This document shows, piece after piece, positions 51,460 to 61,100 of a stretch of DNA of 64,000 nucleotides. Made by a program: the position numbers and the translations under genes. The notes beneath the pieces are model-generated. The model was not told the DNA's origin and ran no database searches. It saw only the letters and a list, made by a program, of their open reading frames with translations. The DNA is from Streptomyces fagopyri (GTDB taxonomy: Bacteria > Actinomycetota > Actinomycetes > Streptomycetales > Streptomycetaceae). Each line of letters starts with the position of its first letter. Within the stretch, counting starts at the first letter, position 1. The stretch is taken from positions 2,356,001 through 2,420,000 of the forward strand of contig NZ_CP045643.1 in NCBI RefSeq assembly GCF_009498275.1, given 5' to 3'.

Positions 51460-52803
51460 GTGAGCCACCACCACACACACGGTCACGCACACCCGCACAG
51501 CCACGAGCCCGAGCATGAGCGCGGGCACGGGCACAGTCACGGGCACAGTCACGGCGCCGCCTCAGCGCCGACGGCCGGCCATCGGCGGCGGCTCGGGCAC
51601 CGGCTGCGGCATCTGCTGACGCCGCACTCGCACGAGGCGGCCGACAAGGTGGACGTGGCGCTGGAGTCCTCCGCGCGGGGCATGCGGGCCCTGTGGGTCT
51701 CGCTGGCCGCGCTCGGCGCGACGGCGCTCGTCCAGGCGGTGATCGTGGTGTTCTCCGGGTCGGTCGCGCTGCTGGGCGACACCGTGCACAACGCGGCGGA
51801 CGCGCTCACCGCCGTCCCGCTCGGCATCGCCTTCGTCCTGGGCCGGCGCGCCGCCAACCGCCGCTTCACCTACGGCTACGGGCGGGCCGAGGACCTGGCC
51901 GGCATCGCCATCCTGCTGACGATCACCGCATCCGCGGCCTTCGCCGCCTGGGCCGCCGTCGACCGCCTGCTCGACCCGCGGGACGTCCGGCACGTCCCGG
52001 TGGTGGCCGCCGCGGCCGTCGCCGGATTCATCGGCAACGAATGGGTGGCCCGCTACCGCATCCGTGTCGGCCGGGAGATCGGCTCGGCCGCCCTGGTCGC
52101 CGACGGCCTGCACGCCCGTACGGACGGGTTCACCTCCCTCGCCGTCCTGCTCGGTGCCGGTGGCGCGGCGCTCGGCTGGCGGTCGGCGGACCCGATCGTC
52201 GGACTGCTGATCACCGCGGCCATCCTGCTCGTGCTGCGGGACGCCGCCCGCGAGGTCTTCCGGCGGGTCATGGACGCCGTCGACCCGGCCCTCGTCGACT
52301 CCGCGGAGACGGCGCTGCTGACGGTCGGCGGGGTACGCGAGGTGAGCGAACTGCGGTTGCGCTGGATCGGTCACCGGCTGCGCGCCGAGGTCGCCGTCGT
52401 CGTCGACGGGGACATGTCCGTGCGCGCGGCGCACACGGTCGCGGTCGCGTGCGAGCACGCGCTGCTGCACGCGGTGCCGAGGCTCGACGCCGCCCTGGTG
52501 CACGCCGACCCGGCGACCGCTCCCGGCGAGGCCGATCCGCATCTGGCACTGGCGCATCACACATCGGCGCTCCACATGTCGGTGGCCCACATGTCCGCGC
52601 CCCACACGTCGGTGCCACACACGTCCGCACCTCACACCCACACGTCGGTGCCACACACGTCCGCGCCCCACACGTCGGATCGTCCCGAGCCCGCCCCTCA
52701 CACACCGTCCCAGCCCACACATGGCGAGCACCCACAGGTCGGCCACACGCGTGACCAACACCCGCAGACCGGTCGCGCACGGGCCGATCGCGCCTCGGTC
52801 TGA
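51460..52803 (+). CDS. Cation diffusion facilitator with His-rich N- and C-termini
   Basis: About 447 residues. The N-terminus (VSHHHTHGHAHPHSHEPEHE, RGHGHSHGHSHG) is a metal-binding His cluster. Six transmembrane helices follow, with the metal-site motifs LLGDTVHNAADALTAV (HxxxD) and ALVADGLHARTDGFTSLAVL (HxxxD), a typical CDF arrangement for zinc, cobalt or nickel efflux. The cytoplasmic C-terminal domain is present. It then continues in an unusual ~60-residue tail of H(T/M)S(A/V)P repeats (52558-52680). GTG 51460 has GGAAAGGGG upstream; ATG 51385 is an alternative that adds 25 residues. Confidence 0.92.
   Translation: MSHHHTHGHAHPHSHEPEHERGHGHSHGHSHGAASAPTAGHRRRLGHRLRHLLTPHSHEAADKVDVALESSARGMRALWVSLAALGATALVQAVIVVFSGSVALLGDTVHNAADALTAVPLGIAFVLGRRAANRRFTYGYGRAEDLAGIAILLTITASAAFAAWAAVDRLLDPRDVRHVPVVAAAAVAGFIGNEWVARYRIRVGREIGSAALVADGLHARTDGFTSLAVLLGAGGAALGWRSADPIVGLLITAAILLVLRDAAREVFRRVMDAVDPALVDSAETALLTVGGVREVSELRLRWIGHRLRAEVAVVVDGDMSVRAAHTVAVACEHALLHAVPRLDAALVHADPATAPGEADPHLALAHHTSALHMSVAHMSAPHTSVPHTSAPHTHTSVPHTSAPHTSDRPEPAPHTPSQPTHGEHPQVGHTRDQHPQTGRARADRASV
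52558..52680 (+). repeat. Tandem 15-bp repeats encoding HTSxP
   Basis: About eight copies of a 15-bp unit (consensus CACACGTCGGTGCCA) encode HTSAL, HMSVA, HMSAP, HTSVP, HTSAP, HTHTSVP, HTSAP and HTSD at the C-terminus of the first exporter. The extra HT shows unequal copying. Each unit supplies a histidine, so the tail can hold many metal ions. Confidence 0.85.
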
Positions 52804-52825
52804 CCCTGAGGCCGTGCCCGCCGGC

Positions 52826-53866
52826 TCAGTGTTCGTGCGGTTCGTCCCGGTGGACCGGACCGTGGGCGTCCTCGCAGTGTCCCGGGTCGTCGAGGAGCTT
52901 GCGGTCCCCGGGGAGCGTCACCTGAAGCACCTGCTCCGAGGCGTGGTCGACCTGGAGCGTGGTGTGCGTGATGCCGTAGCCGTGGCGCAGGAGTTCCTCC
53001 AGGTCCCGGCGGACGGCGTGGCAGTCCCCGGCGGGCTCGACCAGGACGTGCGCGGACAACGCGGCCTGGCCGGACGTGATCTGCCAGACGTGCAGATCGT
53101 GCACCTCGACGACGGCCGGCAGGGCGACGAGCCGGTCGCCGAGCGCGTCCGGGTCGACATTCGCGGGCGCGGCCTCCAGGAAGATGCGGCCGGACTCGCG
53201 CAGTAGCCCGTACCCGGCCTTCGCCATCAGGGCCACCACCATCAGCGTGGCGATCGGGTCGGCGCGGGTGAAGCCGGTCAGGACGATCACCAGCGCGGCG
53301 ACCGCGGTGCCGACGAAGGCGAACAGGTCGTTCAGGATGTGCTGGTAGGCGCCCTCGACGTTGAGCGAGGAGCGGTTGGCCTGGGAGATGCACCAGGTGG
53401 CGGCCACGTTCACGGCGATGCCGACGAGGGCCGTGACGAGCATCAGGCCGCCCTCGACCGCGGGCGGGTGGACGAGTCGGCGCACCGACTCGTACGCCAG
53501 CCAGGCGCCGAGCAGCAGCAGCGTCAGACCGTTCGCCTGGGCCGAGAGGATCTCCGCGCGCTTGAGTCCGTACGTGAAGCCGCCGCGGGCCGGGCGTGCG
53601 GCGAGCCGCATGGCGATCAGGGAGAGCACGATGGACGCGGCGTCGGTGAGCATGTGCGCGGCGTCGGAGATGAGGGCCAGCGAACCGGCGAGGACACCGA
53701 CCACGACCTCGACCGCCATGAACGCGGTGATGAGAGTGAGCGCGATCGCCAGCCAGCGGCGGTCGGCGTCCGCCGACACCCCGTGCGAGTGGCCGCCATG
53801 ACTCCCTGAACCGTGCTCGTGCCGCTGCGCGTGCCCGGATCCGTGGTCATGACCGTGATCGCTCAT
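52826..53866 (-). CDS. Cation diffusion facilitator (CzcD-like)
   Basis: 346 residues. The N-terminal MSDHGHDHGSGHAQRHEHGS cluster is followed by six helices carrying LALISDAAHMLTDAASIVLS (HxxxD) and AYQHILNDLFAFVGTAVAAL (HxxxD) and a C-terminal domain ending LPGDRKLLDD...HEH. FTYGLKRAEILSAQANGLTL is typical of CzcD/ZitB zinc-cobalt-cadmium exporters. It converges on the first exporter with 22 bases between stops. ATG at 53866. Confidence 0.94.
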   Translation of the reverse strand: MSDHGHDHGSGHAQRHEHGSGSHGGHSHGVSADADRRWLAIALTLITAFMAVEVVVGVLAGSLALISDAAHMLTDAASIVLSLIAMRLAARPARGGFTYGLKRAEILSAQANGLTLLLLGAWLAYESVRRLVHPPAVEGGLMLVTALVGIAVNVAATWCISQANRSSLNVEGAYQHILNDLFAFVGTAVAALVIVLTGFTRADPIATLMVVALMAKAGYGLLRESGRIFLEAAPANVDPDALGDRLVALPAVVEVHDLHVWQITSGQAALSAHVLVEPAGDCHAVRRDLEELLRHGYGITHTTLQVDHASEQVLQVTLPGDRKLLDDPGHCEDAHGPVHRDEPHEH

Positions 53867-55192
53867 GCTGTAGGTGTTCCCCCTGTGCGTCGAGTGCCTC
53901 GATCGAAGTGAAACGCACGGCCGGGCATTCGGCAAAGGCTGCACCGGTCACCGTTGTCATCTTCGGTAGGAACCCTGTGAGCTGCGGCGACGCATTCACC
54001 GGCGCGCACCTGCCCTAGACGGCCGCCGCTCGGGGCGCTCGGCACCGAACCGGTCGGGCCCGGCCCGTTCGGCTCGGCCCGGCCTGCTCGGCTCGGCTCG
54101 GCTCGGCGAGGGAACCAGGGATCGACGCCGACGGGGGCCGGCCGGATGTTCGACACGTCCGGCGGTGGGTCCCGCCCGGTCAGCCGGCGACGGGTTCTCC
54201 CCGTCCTGACGCCGGTTCACGTGGGCGCCGGCCATGACGCGAGGGTGCCGCCCGGGCGTGGTGTCGTCGGCGCCGCCGCCGATGACCGGAAACCCCGTCC
54301 CCCGCACGCCCGGCGGCAACGAGTTCGCGCCGTTCTTCGAGGCGGCCGCGGACCCCGTCCAGGCCCGGATCCCGGCGGAACGAGCCAGAAGCGGCCCTGG
54401 GAAACGGCGATCAGGGCGCCCGTGTCCGGTCGGGCGGACGGCGTCGGGCAGCCGGGCGGGATCGGGGCCGGGGCGCTCCTGGCCGGCAGGGGGCGCGCTG
54501 GTCCCACGGGTGCGGACCGCGGTGGACGCGTGCGTGTCCGCCGGTCCACCCGGCCTGCGGTACGGGCAGCCGCCGCCGGACCCGGCGCGCAACGTCCCGT
54601 CCGCCCCTCCGGCCACCGCTCCCGCGGCGGCTGCCGAATCCCGCCGCGAGCGCTCGCGGCGGGACGGCCGGCGCAGGCTGCCGAAAGAACATGATCCACA
54701 GGGCCGCGGACCGGACCGAACAAGCCAACCTACCGGCCAGTACGAATCGCGGCTATTCACACCCAAGTGACGAATCCCACCCTTTTGCCCGGCGCGAATT
54801 CCGATTATGCGACGCACGACCGTTGAAGGATTCAATTTACATCGAGGGAAACAATACGTTTCCGCGCGCGCCCTCGTACGCTCCGCTTTGACTTTTCGTC
54901 AGGAGCCATTTCCGCAGGCCGACCCGGCGAGCGACCGGCATCCGAACAGCGGTCGACCAACCGCTCAACTGCCCAGGAACAAAGCGGGTGTTGCCTGTCC
55001 GCACGGGAATCCGAAGCAGCCGTGTCAGCAGTGTTACGTCCGGTAAGACCTGCCTCCTTGAGAGTTTGACTTTCACCCGGATGCGCAATAAGCATGAACG
55101 TGCCTCACATCGGCCGCGGCCTGTTGTGAGGCGCAAGCGCTCTCCGCTCTCCCCCACCATTCCTCACTCCCGTGTGATATTGGAGCGTTCGC
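53867..55192. other. 1.3-kb region upstream of the synthase operon
   Basis: No gene is supported in most of this region. 54055-54110 is a CGGCTC-type tandem repeat tract. From about 54690 to 55190 GC content drops, and an inverted repeat GGAAAC-AATAC-GTTTCC (54847-54863) lies about 330 bases before the synthase start, a candidate operator. A short frame (54807-55046, 79 residues) ends in CPHGNPKQPCQQCYVR, a zinc-finger-like Cys/His cluster; whether it is translated is unclear. Confidence 0.5.
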
Positions 55193-58100
55193 GTGCCTGT
55201 ACCGAATATCGATACCTCCGGCCCGCTTGCTGTCGACGACATCGTCATCGCCGTGAACCCGTTCGCCGTCCCGTCTGCGCGGGTCACCGCCGCCGCCGTC
55301 CGCGCCGGAGGCCTGGGCGTGCTGGACCTCACCTCCGGCGGGCGCCGCGCGGCCGGGGAACTCGCGCTCGCCGGGGAATGGTCGCCCGCCGGTTTCGGCG
55401 TACGGCTCCGGGACAACGATGCCTTTCCGGCACGGGAACTCCCCGCCGGTGCGCACACCGTCCTGTTGACGGACGACGCCTCCTGCACCCCCGCGGACTT
55501 CCCGGGCCGTCGCACGCTCGTCGAGGTGACGGGCCACGAACAGGCGTTACGGGCCGCCGCCGCCGGCGCTCACGGGCTGATCGCCCGGGGCCACGAGGCA
55601 GGCGGCCCCGTGGGCGAACTGAGCACCTTCGTCCTGGTGCAGCAGCTGCTCGCCGACGAGACGTTCGACCTGCCGGTCTGGGCCTGGGGCGGCGCCGGAC
55701 CTCACACCGCGGCGGCCGTCGTGGCGGGTGGCGGCGCCGGGGTCGTCCTGGACACCCAACTCGCCCTGCTCAGCGAGGCCGAGGCGGAGCTGCCCGCAGG
55801 GACCCGGGCCCTGCTCGCCGGGCTCGACGGCTCCGAGACCACCCTGGAGGCGGGCCGCCGCGTCGTACGCCGCCGGGGAGCCCCGGACGGCGCCCCGGCC
55901 CCCGAGATCGGCCAGGACGGTTTCCTCGCGGTCCGCTTCCAGGAACGCTGGGGCACCGTCCGCGCGGCCGTGCGTGGCGTACGGGACACCGTCCTCGAAG
56001 CCCTGAAGGACGCCGGTCCCGCGCTCGGCGCCGGCAGTGCGGGCAGCCGTGCGCTCGGGACCGAACTGCCGGTCGCGCAGGGGCCGATGACCAGGGTCAG
56101 CGACCAGGCCGCGTTCGCCGCCGAGGTCGCCGCGCACGGCGCGCTCCCCTTCGTCGCTCTCGCGCTCTCCGGCGCCGGGCAGACCCGCGCCGTCCTGGAG
56201 CGGACCAGGGACGCGCTCGGGAACGCCGCCTGGGGCGTCGGCGTCCTGGGTTTCGCGGACGAGGAGATCAAGGCCGCCCAGCTCGCCGTCGTGCGGGAGA
56301 TCCGCCCCTCCCACGCGATCATCGCGGGCGGCCGCCCCGCACAGGCCGCCGTGCTGGAGGAGGCGGGCATCTCCACCTTCCTGCACGTGCCGTCCCCGGG
56401 CCTGCTGAAGCAGTTCCTGGAGGCGGGCGCGCGCAAGTTCGTCTTCGAGGGCGCCGAGTGCGGCGGACACGTGGGGCCGCGCAACAGCTTCCCGCTGTGG
56501 GAGGCGCAACTCGGCGTGCTCGGCGACTTCCTGGCGAGTGCGAGGAACGGCACGGCGGCCGAACTGCAGCTGCTGTTCGCGGGCGGGGTGCACGACGAAC
56601 GGTCGGCCGCGATGGTCACCGCACTCGCCGCGCCGCTGAGCACCCGGGGTGCCGCCGTCGGCGTACTGATGGGCACGGCCTACCTGTTCACCGAGGAGGC
56701 GGTGGGCGCGGGCGCCGTGCTGCCCCTGTTCCAGCGTCAGGTGATCGCCGCCGAGCGCACGGACCTGCTGGAGACCGCCCCGGGGCACGCCACCCGTTGT
56801 GTGCGCAGCCCGTTCACCGACGAGTTCGCCGCCGTCAAGGAGGACCTGGCCGCCCGTGCCGTGCCCGGCCGCGAGGCCTGGGAACAGCTGGAACGGCTCA
56901 ACGTGGGCCGGCTGCGGCTGGCCAGCAAGGGGATCGAGCGGGCCGGGGGCGCACTGCGCGAGGTGGGTGAGGAGAGACAGCTCGCCGAGGGCATGTTCAT
57001 GGCCGGTGAAGTGGCCGTGCTGCGCTCGGCCGTCACCACCGTCGCCGCTCTGCACGCCTCGGTCACCACCGGGGCGGCCGCCTTCCTGGCCGACCGGCGG
57101 ACCGCTCTCGGCCTTGCCGAACCCGCCACCGCCCCCTCCCCCGAGCCGCTGGACATCGCCGTCGTCGGTATGGCCTGCATGTTCCCCGGTGCCCCCGACC
57201 TCGCCACCTTCTGGGCCAATGTGCTGGCGGGCGAGGACGCCGTCACCGAGGTGCCCGCGACCCGGTGGGACGCCGGCCTCTACCACGCCGCCGACGGCTC
57301 CGGAACCGGCGAGCGGACCCCGTCCCGGTGGGGCGGGTTCCTCCCCGAAATACCCTTCGAGCCCCTGCGGTACGGGATTCCGCCGGCCTCGCTGCCCGCC
57401 ATCGAGCCCGTGCAGCTGCTGGCCCTCGACGCCGCGCGCCGGGCCCTGGAGGACGCCGGTTACGGGAGCAGGCCCTTCGACCGTTCCCGCGCCTCGGTCG
57501 TGTTCGGCGCGGAGGCGGGCAGCGACCTGTCCAACGCCATGACCCTGCGGTCCGTGCTGCCTTCCTATCTCGGCGCCCTGCCGCCCGCCCTGGACGCGCA
57601 GTTGCCGCGTCTGACCGAGGACTCCTTCCCCGGCGTCCTCGCCAACGTCATCGCGGGCCGGATCGCGAACCGGCTCGACCTCGGCGGCGCCAACTACACC
57701 GTGGACGCGGCGTGCGCGTCCTCGCTCACCGCGGTCGATGTGGCGTGCAAGGAACTGACCGGCGGGACGAGCGACCTGGTGCTGTGCGGGGGCGCGGATC
57801 TGCACAACGGCATCAACGACTACCTGCTCTTCGCTTCCGCCCACGCCCTGTCGCCGTCCGGCCGTTCGGCGCCCTTCGACAGCGCCGCCGACGGCATCGC
57901 GCTCGGCGAGGGCGTCGGCTGTGTCGTCCTCAAACGCCTCGCGGACGCCGAGCGCGACGGGGACCGGGTGTACGCGGTCATCAAGGGAGTCGGCAGCGCG
58001 AGTGACGGCCGGGCGCTGGGACTGACCGCTCCCCGGCCCGAGGGCCAGTACAACGCGCTGACCCGGGCGTACCGCAACGCGGGTGTCTCGCCCGCCGAGG

Positions 58101-61100
58101 TCGGACTCGTCGAGGCGCACGGCACCGGGACCGTCGTCGGCGACCGCACCGAACTCGGCGCGCTGACGCGGGTGTTCGAGGAGGCCGGTGCCGAGCCCGG
58201 GAGTTGCGCGCTGGGGTCGGTGAAGTCGCAGATCGGTCACACCAAGTGCGCCGCCGGGCTGGCCGGGCTCATCAAGACCTCGCTGGCCCTGCACACCGGC
58301 GTACGACCGCCGACCCTGCACCTCACCGAGCCGAACCCGGCCTGGGACGCGGGCAGCAGCCCGTTCGCCTTCCACACCGAGGCCCGGCCCTGGGCCACCG
58401 CCCCGGCGGAACGCGTCGCCGGTGTGAGCGCCTTCGGCTTCGGCGGCACCAACTTCCACGTCGTACTGCGGGCCCACGAGGACGGGCCACCGCCGGCCAG
58501 CGCCGCCCAGCAGTGGCCCGCCGAGCTGTTCACCTTCCGTGGCGCGGACCGGGCGTCCGCCGAGCGTGCCGCCGCCGAGCTGCTCACCCTGGTCGAGGCG
58601 GATCCCGGACCCTACGAGCCCTGGCGGCTGCGGGACTTCGCCCTCGCCGCGTCCCGGCGGGCCGAGGCCGCCGCGCCTCGCGGCCTCCCCGTACACATCG
58701 CGCTGGTCGCCGCCTCCACCGACGAGCTGAGGGACCTGCTCGGGCGGGCGGCGGCGGGCGAACACGCGCCAGCGGGAGGCCTGTTCACCGCAGACCCGGA
58801 GGAAGACCGGGCCGCCGCCGACCCCGGGAACCGCCCGTCCTTCTCCGCCGCCGAGGCCGGCCGGCCCTCCGGTGCCCCGGACGCCGCCGGGGCCCCGCCG
58901 GCCACCATGGACCGGTCCGGTCCGGCCGACGGCGCGCCCGGCCCCGTACCGGGTGCCGCGGCCGTCGCGGTTCTCTTCCCCGGGCAGGGCAGCCAGCGGC
59001 CCGGGATGTTCGCGGAACTGTTCGTGACTTTCCCCGAGTTGCAGCGTCATCTGCGGCTCGACGAGACGACGGCCCGTGTGCTCTTCCCGCCCGCTCCCTT
59101 CGACGAGGCGAGCCGCAAGGAGCAGCGGGAACGGATCACCGACACGACCCTCGCGCAGCCCGCGCTCGGCCTCACCTCTCTCGCCGCCTTCCAGCTCCTC
59201 GGCAGGGCCGGGATACGCCCGGCGATGGCCGCGGGGCACAGTTACGGAGAGCTGGCCGCGCTGGCCGCGGCGGGTGTCCTGACGCCCGGGGCCCTGTTGC
59301 GGGCCAGCCGTGACCGGGCCGCCGCCATCCTGGGCGCCACGGGCGGCGGCGACCCCGGAACCATGGCCGCCGTCACCGCGTCCGAACCGGAGGTCGCGAC
59401 GGCCCTGGCGGAGGCGGGCCTCGACGGGTCGGTGGTGACGGCGAACCGCAACTCCCCCCGCCAGACGGTGATCTCGGGTCCGACCGAGGACGTGCTCGGT
59501 GCCGTGGAGCGGTTGCGGGCCCGGGGACTGAGCGCCCAGCGCATCCCGGTGGCCTGCGCGTTCCACAGCCCGCTGGTCGCGGCGGCCGGCGAACGGTTCG
59601 CCGAGTCCCTCGCCGAAGTCCCCCTGCGTGAGCCCGACTTCCCGGTCTGGTCGAACCGTACGGCCGAGCGCTACCCGCTCTCACCCGGGGCGGTCCGGGC
59701 CGAACTGGCGGCCCAGATCGGCGCGCCGGTCCGGTTCGCCGACCAGATCGAGGCCATGTACGAGGCCGGCGCCCGGGTCTTCGTCGAGGCAGGCCCCGGT
59801 TCGGTGCTGACCCGGCTGGTCGGCGCGGTGCTCGGCGACCGGCCGCATCGCACGGTCGCCCTGGAGGACGGCCACCGCACCGGCCTCACCGGCTTCCTGG
59901 CCGCGCTCGCCCGACTGGCCGTCGCCGGGGTGGACGTCAGGACCGGGTGGCTCTTCCAGGACCGGGACGCGCGCGACGCCACCCGCGCCACGCGTCACCG
60001 GCGCGCCGCCTGGACCGTGGACGGCCATCTGCTCCGTACGGCGGACGGTGTGATCCCCACCGCCGCACTCCACCCCGCCGAGCGCGTCCCGGAGGCCCTG
60101 ATGACCAGCGGCGACACCTCGCACGGACCGGCGTCCCCGACCGGCTCCGAGGCCCTGATCAGCGAGTTCCTGCGGACCAGCCGGGAGATGATCGCGGCGC
60201 AGCGGGACGTGATGCTCGGGTATCTGGGCGCCGACCCGGGGGTACGGCCCCCCTCCCCCGTCGCGTACGCGGGCGCCTCCGCCCCGGTGACGTACGCCGA
60301 CGTCCCTGTCACGGTGACGGCGCTGCCCGCCGTCACCGTCCCTCCGCGCGCCGAGGCGGCGGGCGGCTCGGTGCTGTCCGTGGTGCTGGAGGTCATCGGT
60401 GAGCGCACCGGCTATCCCGTCGACATGATCGAACCCGACCTCGACCTCGAAGCCGACCTCAGCGTCGACTCCATCAAGAGAGCCGAGATAGCCGGAGAAC
60501 TCGCCACCCGACTCGGACTCACCACCGCAGGCGACACCGACACCGGCATCGAGGAACTGGCCAAGGCCCGTACCGCCGCCGCCATCACCGCGCTCGTGGA
60601 ACAGGCGAGCGCGACACGAACCGCCGGGCCCGCCCGGACCTCCGCCGACGCCGCGGTGGACACCACCCCGACCCCGGAGACCGTCCTCGCCCTCGTACTC
60701 GAAGTGATCGGTGAGCGCACCGGCTACCCCGTCGACATGATCGAACCCGACCTCGACCTCGAAGCCGACCTCAGCGTCGACTCCATCAAAAGAGCCGAGA
60801 TAGCCGGAGAACTCGCCACCCGACTCGGACTCACCACCACAGGCGACACCGACACCGGCATCGAGGAACTGGCCAAGGCCCGTACCGCCGCCGCCATCAC
60901 CGCGCTGCTGGCGGGCGGGCTGGGCGAGGCGGCCGGGACCGGTGCCACGGACAGTGGACCGGCCCCCGCCGAACCCGTCGTGGTGGCGCCCAGGCGGCTC
61001 GTGATGCGGGAGTTCGACCTCGCGCCCGCGCAACCGGACACCACCACAGACCAGTTGGTGGGCCGAAGATTTCTGCTGCTCGGCCGCGGACCGGTCGCCG

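Noticed and set aside
54146..54835. Several overlapping open frames in the gap before the synthase
   Set aside because: All are Arg/Pro/Gly-rich, lack ribosome sites and family motifs, and coexist on both strands, as expected for high-GC non-coding DNA.
55547..59566. Very long open frame of 1339 codons on the minus strand
   Set aside because: It is antisense to the synthase. Such frames arise from strong GC3 bias; it has no family motif and a Gly/Arg/Glu-rich composition.
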